Both the position numbers and the translations under genes were made by a program. Source: Peronospora farinosa (Eukaryota; Oomycota; Peronosporomycetes; Peronosporales; Peronosporaceae). From it: DNA of 64,000 nt. Below, piece after piece: positions 29,520 through 40,968 of this stretch; the first letter of the stretch is position 1; every line of letters starts with the position of its first letter. The stretch covers positions 62,001 to 126,000 of the forward strand of contig CANTFK010000085.1 of NCBI GenBank assembly GCA_947646735.1, in the 5' to 3' direction. The notes below the pieces were generated by a model, which made no database searches, was not told the DNA's origin, and worked only from the letters and a program-made list of their open reading frames with translations.

Positions 29520-32033
29520 TCAAGAAGTGTTATCAGATCCCGACTGCTGTTTGGGAAAGAATTTACTGGATAAACGGGCGAGGGATGAACCGGGGTGATC
29601 CGCGATTGAGGACCGATATTGGTTCCGCCAAGGCTCCGCAGAATCCAATAACGACAGTGCAGTAATCAGGTTGGGAATGTTTTTCTGCTTGCAATCCAAA
29701 CCAGGATACCATGGTCGCACTTCTGCGTACACTGGAAAGTGGAGGAAGTATGGATCTAACAAAATATCCAGATCACAGTGTCCTTCGATCATCCCTTGGA
29801 GAATAACGCGAAGAATAGTCTTCCAGCGGGGTCCAGATCTCGACCGACGCTGCTTGCGTTGCTGACAAAATTGCGCCAGCTCTGGATACTCCTTCCGAAG
29901 TTCGCGGGAGATATACAGGAAGTGGGTTGCCTCCCACAAGGCTTGCCTATGGCGATCTTCATATTCCAGGTAAATGTCCGCCAGATCTTTGAACCAACCG
30001 GTCAGCGGGAAAGAGATGGGAGCAATCGGCCGACGAGTGACGTTCCACGGTTTCTGATCGTAAAGCGCAGTAACTTGTGCCGGGGTGATCAGTCGGGGAA
30101 TCCACTCAGAATCAAGAAGAGATTTGGGATTGGCTTGAGGGGTGAAGATATACCCTCTCGGTCGGGACAAGTGTCGATAGAAGAACTCCACTCCCAATTC
30201 GGCAACACTGGTCAGACTGACCCGTCGGGCGGACCATGGAGCGACCTGAGTTGACGATCGGGGCTTTCGCTCACGATATCCTGGGATCCACACATCACGT
30301 GATTTTTGGAGATCAGGCAGGTCGGCGTATTGAGCGGGAGTGAGCAACTGGTTTATATCTTCACGGATGTCACTGGAAACGCTAATCTTCCCGTCCGAGT
30401 CGCTAGAAGGTTCGCCAAAAAGGTCGACCTTAGAAATCTTGGTCGTAAGGCTAGGGGGCGTAGCAGGACTCGAGACTGGTGATTTTTTGGAGGGTGGGCT
30501 ACCATTGTGAATTATGATAGGGGACTGAGACGATCCGGTGTTGCCAGAGAGTTTCGTCGTGGTGTTGCGACGCCTCGTGGTGGAACGCGATCCGGATAGA
30601 GCAGCAAGTGTAGCGTCCTCGGGATCGGAAGACCAGCCGTCATACTCAGAGTCAGGCGAAGGCGAGGGACACGTTTTGCGTTTCTTTTTAGCTTTCGACG
30701 AAACATTGGGTCGCGTTGTAATAACGGATCGCACCGACTTGGCAGACCGTTCTGAGTTACCAGATCGCGTTAAATTACCAGATCGCGGCGGAGTACCAGA
30801 TCGCGGGGAAATACTAGATCGCGCTGAAGTGCCAGATCGCGCTGAAGTACCAGATCGCGCCGGAGTGCCAGATCGCGTTAAGTTACCAGATCGCGGTGGA
30901 GTACCAGATCGCGCCGAAGTACCAGATCGCGCCAAAGTATTAGACTGTGCCGAAGTACCGGATTGCGCCGGAATTTCAGATCGCGTCGAAGTCCCAGATC
31001 GCGCTGGAATGCCAGATCCCTCCGAGGTCGCAGATTGAGCAGAAGTACCGAAAGCGCTGCGGGGACGTTTACAGGGGACGTCCAGAGTCGGTGAAGATGA
31101 CGCACGTTTGCGATTGGGTGACGAGGGATTGGAAAGCGCGAGAAGGCTAGTCGGAGAAGGAAGTAAGCCCGTAGCCAATTCTGCCAGATGCGAACGAAGT
31201 AAATCTCGATCCTGGATGGCCAGATCGCGCTCTGCCTCTCGATCTGCAACTTCGGTACGAAGTCGATCCAAAGCTGCGTCGTTCCGAATACTCGTACTCA
31301 GGAGGCGATCATGATCAAGCTCGAGCGCGCTCAGTGTCTCTTGCAGTTGTTTCGCGGCTTGCTGGGCCTGAGAACGAGCTTTCTTGTACTTGGATGCCTT
31401 GCTTTTCATGCGTCGAAAGTCAGCGGCCAAAGCACTGTCTGCTGTATTACGCTGTGCGAGGATGGAGTCCAGTTGCTGTTGGAGGGACGCGATCTGCTGC
31501 CGGAATTTTCCTTCCAGAGTTCGCTGAAGATTGGCCGCCTCACGGCGGAATTTATCCTGCAGGCGATGTTTCTCTGCATTGGCTCGAAACAAGGCATTCT
31601 TCAGATCGGCGATCTCCTGAGACTGATCCGTTAGCTGGTTCAGTTCTTCGTCGAGACCTTCGGCCATGTGGAGAGCGGCATCAAGTTGTTGACGCAACTC
31701 TTCATCTCGACGCAAGACGAATGTGCACAGTCGAGGCACCAACTCGTGATACGAGTTGAGTTCCGTCTCCAGCTGATTTCCACGAAATTCCTGCTCCTGC
31801 AAGGCATTTTCCATGGAGTGATAGCTTTCCACGATGGTATCCTGGGCTTCCAGGCGGTCATACAATGAAGAAACCAACGAGATCGCGTTCTGACGATCTG
31901 CAACGGGAGGAAGGATTATCCGGGTAGACGGGAGCAAGATACGCGATCCGGTAGAGGAACCCATCGTTGGATCGCGCGTAACGAGCACACCAGTTTGGGG
32001 GTGGCGATCGTTTTCGGGTGTAGATCTGGCCAT
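29520..32033 (-). CDS. RE-B antisense third ORF (837 aa), coiled coil plus conserved C-terminal domain
   Basis: The ATG at 32,031-32,033 (MARSTPEND) was chosen because it is the first ATG inside the internal region. The frame stays open upstream into the LTR with non-ATG codons. Order: Ser/Thr-rich start; a long coiled coil (about residues 90-300) with heptad-like Leu, Arg and Glu; repeated ARSGT/PRSGN units (about 340-440, from CCAGATCGCG DNA repeats); a KAKKKRK basic cluster resembling a nuclear localisation signal; an acidic, Ser-rich part; and a C-terminal globular domain (about 610-830) with PISFPLTGW, GHCDLDILLDPYF and RPWYPGL. The last domain matches the RE1 antisense ORF at 1-912. No family recognised. 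It may bind nucleic acid or regulate the element, which is speculation. Confidence 0.8.
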   Translation of the reverse strand: MARSTPENDRHPQTGVLVTRDPTMGSSTGSRILLPSTRIILPPVADRQNAISLVSSLYDRLEAQDTIVESYHSMENALQEQEFRGNQLETELNSYHELVPRLCTFVLRRDEELRQQLDAALHMAEGLDEELNQLTDQSQEIADLKNALFRANAEKHRLQDKFRREAANLQRTLEGKFRQQIASLQQQLDSILAQRNTADSALAADFRRMKSKASKYKKARSQAQQAAKQLQETLSALELDHDRLLSTSIRNDAALDRLRTEVADREAERDLAIQDRDLLRSHLAELATGLLPSPTSLLALSNPSSPNRKRASSSPTLDVPCKRPRSAFGTSAQSATSEGSGIPARSGTSTRSEIPAQSGTSAQSNTLARSGTSARSGTPPRSGNLTRSGTPARSGTSARSGTSARSSISPRSGTPPRSGNLTRSGNSERSAKSVRSVITTRPNVSSKAKKKRKTCPSPSPDSEYDGWSSDPEDATLAALSGSRSTTRRRNTTTKLSGNTGSSQSPIIIHNGSPPSKKSPVSSPATPPSLTTKISKVDLFGEPSSDSDGKISVSSDIREDINQLLTPAQYADLPDLQKSRDVWIPGYRERKPRSSTQVAPWSARRVSLTSVAELGVEFFYRHLSRPRGYIFTPQANPKSLLDSEWIPRLITPAQVTALYDQKPWNVTRRPIAPISFPLTGWFKDLADIYLEYEDRHRQALWEATHFLYISRELRKEYPELAQFCQQRKQRRSRSGPRWKTILRVILQGMIEGHCDLDILLDPYFLHFPVYAEVRPWYPGLDCKQKNIPNLITALSLLDSAEPWRNQYRSSIADHPGSSLARLSSKFFPKQQSGSDNTS

Positions 32034-32118
32034 AAGGGACGAAGTGACGAGAAGAGTGAAGCGAGACAGTGCACAGTTAGGCCAACACTGTATGTGGGCT
32101 ATCGGTGCAGGGGACGAT

Positions 32119-33370
32119 TGTGGCGAAGTGAAAGAGTGAATTTCGCCAAGTGTGATCGCATATTTTCGGTTAAGTCCGAAATGGCCAATATTAATGAGTC
32201 GCGATCTCGTGGCCAATATTGATGAGTCGCGATCTCGCAGAAAGGTTTCAAGACGATGTCAAATAGGATGGAAAACAGTGAATGGAGTAGTTTGCACTTC
32301 TATGTGGGGTCAAATATGGCCTAGAAACTACGCTATTGCGATCTCCAGTATTTCCGATGGCGATCCGCGTGAACGCGGTCGCTAAGGAGGAAGATGGGTA
32401 CATCCAAGCATGTGGAGGACGGTCTGGTGTGGATCACGTCGCTATGGAGGACTGGAATGGTGGATATGAAATGTCACATTGATGAACTATCTCACATGAC
32501 CTGAGAAACGGTGAAGAAGACAAGTCGGGATCCGGCGGATCGCGATCCGATATTAATTATTTAGTACCGCGATCTGGTATTAATTATTTAGTACCGCGAT
32601 CTGGTACTAATTATTTAGTACCGCGATCTGGTACTAATTATTTAGTACCGCGATCTGGTACTAAAATGGTATTATATCCGAGTGAGGTAGCGATCCAGAT
32701 CGCGGCTATATTGGAGTGGACCACATTCCGAGATCTGATTTTTTCCGAAAGGGCGATACGTGGCAACAGATCCTGAGCTACAGATAGTCAAGATCATAGG
32801 TTTTGGTATTTGATTGGTTAACATTAACAGAGTTCAATTTGCTTCTAAGTACACGTGTCGACTTCTCTTCCGGGCTGGATTCTTTGGCCTCCCGACGTCT
32901 CAAGGAAGTCTACCTACTACGCAAGTCATATCCCTGGATTGTTTGGCCAGGGATTGCAAGAATTCTCAACAAAACAAATCAAGCTGCGATTGGACGCAGA
33001 GGACTAAGAAGTCCAGATACAAGATCGCGAGACGGCTCAAGTGGTCAGAAGGCAAGCGGATCAAGTATCTACATTTTTGGACAAGGCGATCTCAAGGGAG
33101 ATCAGGGCGACTCAAACAGAGCACCCCAAGAACAACTGCGATCGTGTGAGGAATTCCACGCGATCGCCCCCCCCACCTATCCCTAACACAATCAAGTTCA
33201 ACATCGACTCAAGTCTACCGAGAAGAGAGCAACCCGCCCTACCGACGGGTACACAAGGTGAGGAAGGCTATACACACGGAATCGGGGTACCCCCTCCGTT
33301 AGTCGGTCGTCCGGGCGCCAGTGGAGAGTTGGGATCGCATCAGCAATTTTGCGAATCCCACTCCACCACA
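32119..33370 (+). repeat. RE-B 3' LTR (1,252 bp)
   Basis: Matches the 5' LTR at a constant offset of 11,925 up to the C-run, which is two bases shorter here. A purine-rich GCAGGGGACGA tract just upstream may act as polypurine tract. The tcag at 33,371-33,374 duplicates the target. The antisense ORF start lies 86 bp outside its left edge. Confidence 0.95.
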
Positions 33371-36300
33371 TCAGGGTGTCCCTTCCATTGCACGAGGAAT
33401 TCTCGTTGTTGCCTCCCATACCGAGTCTTCTTGCCTGTACGACTCTCTAAAATATCTTCGACTTCATACTCGCCTTCTTCCAATTCCCGCACCCAGCTGT
33501 CTTCTGGTAACAGACATTCGTCGAAGTCGACTCGATCTGTTCCATCCACTTTCAGCTCGCTGTTAGGTCGATCGGGGAACTTTCTGACGGGCTTGAGATT
33601 GGAGAAGTGCACAATTGGGAATATTCTGTATTCTGTACCTCGTAATTCAAAACGTACTGCATGATATCCGACTAGTTCTCGGACTCGGAACGGTCCGTGA
33701 CAGAGGTGGGCCAATTTCTTGGCATACCCCTCTTTCACCCGGTCTAAGTATAGCCATACCCGGGCCCCTGGCAGAATTTCGTGGCCGACTACCCCTTCAT
33801 TATGCGCTTGCACCCGAGCCTGACTAGCCGCCCGTAGATTCTCGTTGACTTGGTCTCGTGCTCGCTGATAGTGGCTTTGAATCCGATATCTCCATCTCCG
33901 AGGTCTTGATTCTCGACGTCGAGTGTTTACCACCGGCAACATGGTCTCAAGAGTGGTCCTAGCATCCCATCCATGGACCAGATAGAACGGTGTTTCCTCC
34001 CGTACTCTGTCTTGAGCCGTGTTTAGCGCGAACGTTGAACGTTCCGCGTATCCATCCCAGTCTCGCTGTCCCACGTCGGCTACGTACATCTTGAGCAATC
34101 TTGTTAGAGTCTGGACCATTCTCTTCGCAGTGCCGTTCGCTTGAGGTCGGTAGGACATGGTCGCTCTCTGACGTTGACCCACCATGCGACTGAAAGCTCG
34201 GAAGAAGTCCGACATAAACCCCGGTTCCCGATCGTGACGGATCGTCTCACTGGCGCCAAAACGGCGGAAACGCATTCTTCATACCCCTCAGCTACTGTAT
34301 AGTCTGTCCGTGACGCACTAGCCTTAGCCATCACATAACCTGTGAACAGGTCGACCCAGATCACTAGTTCCGTATTTCCTTTATACGACTTGGGGAGAGA
34401 GGGCATGTGGTCCATCGCGATAATTTGGAAGGAGTACGTCGCTTCAACATTCCCCGGAGACTTCCCTTGTAAAGTGGGCCTCCCTTTTCCAGTTTTACAA
34501 TCCATGCACTGACCCACATATTTCTGGACACTCCGGAACAGACCCCTCCAATGATAATATCGTCGGATCCGATGATAAGTACGCCCTATTTCCTGATGGA
34601 CGCCTTCCAAACTCGTATGATAGTGATGGAGGACGTCGGCTTGAAGACTCTCAGGTATCCCCAATCTGGCAGTTATGTCTCGGTCGTCTCCCTTGATCCT
34701 CTGGCCGGGGCAGTACACCAGCAATCCTTCTTCACTTATCTCGTAGTCTCCCAACATTTTGCTGCAGGTTCTGGCCGATTCCACTGACAAGTCCTTCCAG
34801 TCTCCATGAAAATATGCCTTCAATTAGCGTACCCAGCTCTCCTCTTCTTGCGCATCTCGGATACTGTCCATCCGGAGTTGTTGTACCACATCTTCTTGCA
34901 TGACCTCTCCCGATATTCTGACGGGGAACCGTGACCTCGTCACCGCAGATACCCTGACCGACTGACCCCGGTCTTTAGGAACCAACACCTCTGTCAGCCG
35001 ATTGATTGCATCAAGACCTGGTCACTCTTCTTTCGGTATGGATTCGGTCCCTTGCTGCTGATGTAAAGACGCCCTGGCCAACTGGTCCGCGCTCTGATTC
35101 CAGTCTCGTTTTACGTGTAAGACGACAAGGGTGGGCCACGACTGAAGCTTACTCAACGCCTTGTCCCGTAACGGGGATAAACCTGAAGCCTTGCACTCAA
35201 TCTCTCCACGCATCTGTCTTGCAACCAAATTGGAATCTCTACAAATAATCAAACGCCGTCGCTCCATTGACTCCAACAGGTCAAAACCCAGTAACATGCC
35301 CTCATATTCAGCCTCATTCACCGTAGACTTGTCGAGATATTTCGATTCAGCGGCGACTATAGTCCATGCAGGGAGTCTCCACACAATAGCGCTGCAGGCA
35401 CCTCCCCCCTTGCTTCACCCGGGCCGACCCATCGAAACTCACCACATACAGTTCTTCATTTAGTTCCACTGTGGGCGTCGGTAGGTCGACCACTTGCCTG
35501 GATTGCTTCTTGGGAGCAATTGACGACAGAATGGAGTCCACATTCTCTCGAGGCGTAATACTGTCTTCTAACGCCCCCAGTACCTGGTCTTCGCCTTTCT
35601 TGCATTTCACAATCTCTAAAGTCCACTGGGACAAGAGAGCGGCCCAATTTCCCAAGCGGCCTTGCAACCCCGAAGACTTCACTAGCCAGGCTAGTGTAGA
35701 ATGTCTCGTCAGAACCTTGAGGGGTCGGGTGACCAACATCGTGAAGCAAGTCTCCAATATTCGTAACAACGCCAGCACTTCCTTTTACACTGTGCTATAG
35801 TTCAACTCGTTTGACTTGAGGGTTCGGCTCGTAAACATTACTGGCATGTACAGGCCGGCGTAATTCCGCACCAACGACGCCGAGATGGCCCAATCACTTG
35901 CGTAGACAATAATAACTGCCTCTCTAGCCGGGTCGAAATGTCGTAGGATGGGCACCGTAGCAATCTTGTTCTTGAGCATGGCAAACGCTACTTGTACCTT
36001 CGACCATTTTTATTCGTCGTCTTCCTGGGCCGATACTTCCTCGTTAGCCTTCAATTTGCACCTCCAAGCGTGAAAATCCACCTCTCTCAGTTCATAAAGG
36101 ATCGAGCATAATCTTCGATGTACCTGCTGTAGTAATTTAGGCTTCCTAGAAAGGATTGCATAGCCTTCAGCGTTGTCGGTAGAGGTAGGTCGACCAAAGA
36201 CTGAAGATCTTTTGGGTGGGCCTCTAGTCCCTCCTTGGAAACTCGATGTCCAAGATACTCGACCTTCCGACATCCCCACGTACTCTTGACGGCACTGACC

Positions 36301-38458
36301 GACAAATTCCAATAGTCACACACGTCTATCAGCCGCTCCACTTTCTGGCATAATACGTCCCACGATTCGGCAGGCACAAGTATATCGTCAATGTATGATC
36401 GTCGACCCAATACAGAGAGGCCCGATTTTGCATTTGGTTCCTCTGTTGCGAACAAATCCTCGGTTTCCTCTGTGGCCGCCCCTGGCGAAATCCGTAAAAT
36501 CCATATAACGCACTATCCAACAACCTTTGATATATTTGAGGCGCATTCTTAAGCCCAAAAGGCATACGAAGCCATTCAAATAATCCCAGTGGCGTAATGA
36601 ACGCCGAGATTAGTCTCGCCCTTTCAGTCATACTGACGACCCAAAAACCACTCGCCATGTCAAGAGAACAGTACCACAAAGCTCCGTCCAGGTCCTCCAG
36701 TAATTCGTTAATCAACGGCATAGGGTATACCATAAGCTGGGTGAGATCATTCACCAACCGACAGTCGATACACAATCGAATATCGACCCCATTCTTCTTA
36801 ACGACAATCACAATTGGGCTGGCCCATGGCGAGGCGGAAGGCTGAATAATCTTTGCCGATAACAGTCCCTTGATCAGGTCGGCCAACTTCTCTCTGAATT
36901 GAAGGGCTACCTTCCGTACGCGTTGCGCGATCGGCCTTGCGTTCCCCACATCGATATCGCATATCGCTCCTCGGGCGGCCGGGGGCAAGGCGTTACCTTT
37001 GCCCATCAACAGGTGTCGCTTCTTCCATGTTATTTGTCGTAACCGGTCCACCTCTTCGGGAGTGTTCCCATCTGGATCCGGAATCTGTATATCTTCTAAC
37101 GCAATGCCTTCGGATGAGGGGTCCACTTCCGTTATGACCGCCCATCCTTGTCTTATGTCCTCGGCCCAAAGTTCCCCACTCTTGAAAGAACACACCTGGT
37201 CATCTGCCTGTGACGGGTCTACCAGTTTGTCTTCCTTCTCATTGGTGGTGGTCACTGCATGTAGGTCTTCCTTAGCTACACTCCGTTCCTGGATAGACCC
37301 CTCCTGCCAATTCATCTTCTCTTCGCACGGTTGTTCTTCTCTGTCGGGTACCGGTTGATGTGTCATATTCATCATTGGGGCTGGGGCCGCTGGTCGCTGT
37401 AAGATGTGTGACGGAATCTTATACTCTGGTCTCTCCACTAGTGACCCCTCTTCCTCTTCCATTGGGTCGACGTGACGGTCGACCTGGTCAGTGGTAGATT
37501 CGTAGTCCAGATTTAGCCATTCCAATTATCTTCGAGAGCCCACCGAGACAAACCCTGGCGTTCTCGGAACTTGATCCCTTTTCAACCACATACCTATCTT
37601 GGTATCCTCGTGCAATGTTAAGGGGCGAGGGCTGACGCTGGTTATCTTCAAAATCTGTCGACGCCCTATCCCTTGTATCAAGGTGGTCACCCATCGTTCA
37701 ACTCTTGTGACCCACAATATCCACTGTTCTGAGGTCGACCTTTGGAAAGGCACTTCCGTACATCCACCCTCCAACAGATATCTGTACATACTGACCCAGT
37801 TTCAGATCCGATACTCAGCTACAACTCCGATACTCGGGTATTGTAAAGCGTCCTTCGCCTGGTCAATCGTACTCGAACTTTAACGGGGAGACAGAGAGTT
37901 CCGTCGGCCAAGTCTAACCGGATACCGGCTGGGACCATGAAGTCCATCCCCAAAATTGCATCTTGGTCTACCATAGGGCCTACCCACACCCTAAAAATGT
38001 ACACCAAGCTCCCATTCAGAGTGAACTTGATGCGAGTGCGCCCTTCCGTGGTATATATGGATTTCCCAATACAATACATTCTTGTCGTTCACTTTCATCA
38101 AATTGGCAACCTACCTTACGAGCAAACGCGATATCTAGGATGGATATCTCGGCACCAGTATCGAACAACAAATTTGCATGGTCATTGTTGACCTTTCCAG
38201 AGTATTTGTCTTGCCTGAACCATTTAGTAGGGGCGTGGTATTTCCAGTAAGTCCAACTCCATTACTGCATTTTCTCGAATAAAATTGTTAGGCTTATCCA
38301 AAGAAGCAACATGGACCACAGGGTAATTTCCAATCTTCGATATATTTCCAATCTTAACTGGAAATTTTCGTCTCCTCCTTGGGCTGTTTTCCACATATGC
38401 AAAGATACAACAATTAGAACGCTCGGCTCGTACCAGATTCGAACCTGGCGAGCGTCCT
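33371..38458 (-). pseudogene. pol: RE-C pol relic
   Basis: Minus-strand blocks in order. The -1 frame after the recoding signal (LGRSPGSNLVRAERS, about 38,455-38,395). Protease (IGKSIYTTEGRTRIK, GMDFMVPAGIRLDLADGTLC; 37,820-38,200). RT (36,330-37,525 and 36,087-36,455, with CDIDVGNA, LDMASGFW and YIDDIL). Tether RNase H (35,350-35,980) and second RNase H (35,022-35,460). Integrase (34,104-34,820 and 33,900-34,275). Chromodomain start up to WKGHPD at 33,371. Several stops and frameshifts separate the blocks, so it is not functional. RE-B interrupts the chromodomain; the rest is at 20,078-20,193. Confidence 0.9.
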
Positions 38459-38466
38459 AATTTGCC
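38415..38466 (-). promoter_or_regulatory. RE-C gag-pol recoding signal
   Basis: On the minus strand GGCAAAT (38,466-38,460) precedes the gag stop TAG (38,459-38,457). TAGGACGCTCG (38,459-38,449) pairs with CGAGCGTTCTA (38,425-38,415). The interior reads CCAGGTTCGAATCTGG, a near-perfect tRNA T-arm core. The P-site half of the slippery word has drifted, fitting the decayed state of the element. Confidence 0.65.
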
Positions 38467-40968
38467 ATCTTCTCGAGTTTTTCCTGGAACATCCCTGCAT
38501 GCTTGGCTGGGTTGTACCATTGACGGGACAAATTATAGAACTCCTCCATCTGGCACTTCCCAATCTCGTGAATCTCCCCACAACCCCGGCATACAAACAG
38601 GCAGCGATATCTGATGGGTGACCCTTCCTTCCACAGCGGTCGCAGGTCAATCGTTTCCAGCAATTCAGATCTCCATGTTTCGTGGACCCGCAATAAGCAC
38701 ATCTCGTATTTATGACCGCTGACGAAGGACCGGGTCGCTGGTCTACTGCCTGTCAATGTTGGTCAACCTCCCTGGTCGGTAGATTCTTTGAGAACCTCAC
38801 TTCTGGGTCTCTTCTCCCTGCTTCCTTCTCCATAAGGTAGACCCGCCTTAGATCTCCTTCGTTCTCTGAAAAATCTGGGCTGGAGTCTCCAGAGCTTGAG
38901 TCTTCTAAGGGCGCCCGCACTGCATGTATGGAGAGGCGGTTCATATCTATCGGTCTTTCCGGTAGTGCCAGTGCCTTCTGACGAAACTATTTCGATCCAA
39001 ACAACATCTTGCCTCGTCGTGCCTTCGTCCGCTGACATGCTGTCAATACTTCCTCCAATTCTTCCACATCCGCCAGATGCAACATAGTCAACTTATCTGC
39101 TAGCTCCGGGTCGTCCACCGTCAAAATGTAGTGGTCGACATGATCCTTTTGAACCTTGGGCGACCCATCCTTAATCTTCATCTTCGCCCTTAGTCCAAGC
39201 ACATTCAGGCGGTACAGATAATCCAGCGGGGTCTCTTCCGACCTTTTCTTCGCATGGTAGTACTGACGGGCGACAGTTACCTCCGTACCACAGAACCGAA
39301 TCATGAATTCTTGCACTAGGTCCTTCCAGTTTCCTCGGACTGAGCGACCCAGTTGACGGTACCAATTCTGCGCCGGTCCAGTCAGCAATCCTCCAAAAAC
39401 GAGACATCGTTCATCATCTGGTGCTTGGTCTCTTATAAATGCTGTCTTGACCGTCGATACCCAGCTGCGCGCTCTGTCTTCGTCTTGTTCTCTTCCATGA
39501 AACTCTTTGAGATTTGAGGTCGCTGAGATTTGATGCGAGAGACCATATTTGGTATCTTCCCCAACGCTGAGTTCGCCATCATCGACTAAGGACCTCTCAA
39601 ATCCATGTTGTCTGGGTCGAACTCACAGGAACCGACGGATTTAATGTCGACGTCGGTCATCGTGTGACCTCTTGGCATTTGTATGCCTGGATGATGGTCA
39701 TGGTGAACGGTCGTCCATTGCGCCCCTGGTCTTCCTCCTGATACACTCCCGTTAGGGTGTGCCCGCGGTACTTGACGTTCATTCAAAAATCTTGCCATCG
39801 CCGCGTCGAAGAGGGTCTGCAGATAACCTACCGGGTAGGTAGGTCCTTCCCCCCAGCATCTTCGTCACGGGGCAGAGCAAATTCCAACTTTTTCTCTTGC
39901 TGATTTTCCATTGGCTGAAAATCGGAATGATTTTCATTCTTGCCAAGCGTCGCCGTTCCGAGACCCCGTGGTTACTGCTCCGCGCTGCGCGCTCGGGCTT
40001 GGAGCAGCGCCGCACCAGTCGATCCCAGGGTCATCCTAGTGACTGATCCAGTCGAAGACGATTCTGGTGACCACGGATCTGCTGCCACTTGGCCGCTTGA
40101 CGTCAGGTGTTGGGATGGGCCTTGACTCGCCCCTGGGCGGCCGGCGGTTCCATACATGTGGGGACACACCGTGATGTCTTGAAGCGTCATCTGGCTGTCC
40201 TTGGACCGTGTTTGTGTGGGTGTCGTCAGAGGTGGATGTTCCTTTGCTGGCGTGGTACCCACTAGGATCGACAGACGCTTGTGTATATGCTCTATCATCT
40301 TTGTGACTCTGTCGAATCCCAGAGACAGCAGGTCGTCCGGATCGAACCGTGTTCGCTTCACGAAGAAGGGTGACCAAGCCCAGTGATCGCGTCCTTGACG
40401 GTCTGCAGCCGTGGTAGGGTCGACACCGGCCCAGTAAGCTAATCTAGCAGTCGGATCTCGAGGGTCTTCGCGACGGGGTCACTCTCCAGGAACGCGTTCA
40501 GCTTGCGTTGGTGGTAGGCTCTCGTGACGTCAGCGTCTGACCATGATGCCATTCCTGACTTCTCAGGGCCTATCGACTTGGTGTTTCCGGGTGCCTTCAT
40601 CCGGAACTTGTCGGCTTGGATTGCGCGATCTTTGTTTTTTGTTTGTTCGGGGACCTTAGCCTCTCGGTTTTCACCGTCGGCTGATGGTCCTCTGGATCAT
40701 GATAGGCATCATGACCCAAGGTGTCCTCTACGAGGACATAGGGAGGGTATTTAGGTTTCTCTTCAATAAGTTCAACCTCGACCATGTTGACCGGGCCCCT
40801 CCCCAGGTCCATTTAGTCCTTCGATCCTTTTTTTTCTTCTTGAGTCACTGGCGATCGGTCTTCCAGTGGCTCTTCGGTCTTGTGCTCCTTCTTGATATAA
40901 ACATCTTTATCGTCTTGGGACTCGCGGTGAAATCCCGCGTCTTTCGAAGATCCGGGCACGTGCACCAT
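38457..40968 (-). pseudogene. gag: RE-C gag relic
   Basis: The ATG at 40,966-40,968 starts MVHVPGSS directly after the LTR, as in RE-B and RE-D. A stop follows at about 40,813, and matching blocks continue in other frames: EEKPKYPPYVLVED (about 40,740), a QSYL-type and DVDIKS block (39,586-39,830), the capsid-like block LLTGPAQNWYRQLGRS and LDYLYRLN (38,987-39,390), and zinc-knuckle cysteines (38,560-38,700) ending KLEKMAN then TAG. At least four frame breaks are needed. It is non-functional. Confidence 0.85.

Larger units (their letters stand above)
20194..33370 (+). mobile_element. RE-B, complete Ty3/Gypsy element with antisense third ORF (13.2 kb)
   Basis: Two LTRs flank gag, pol in the -1 frame and a large antisense ORF. 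TSD tcag lies at both ends. The LTRs differ, as far as compared by eye, only in a C-run (10 versus 8). All three ORFs are open. This indicates a very recent, possibly competent element, inserted in the chromodomain of the older RE-C. The CGCGATC/GATC word is strikingly over-represented throughout. Confidence 0.93.

Noticed and set aside
30538..31038. Plus-strand 166-codon Asp/Arg/Val-rich frame opposite the antisense ORF
   Set aside because: A shadow of the repeated CCAGATCGCG coding repeats of the minus-strand ORF.
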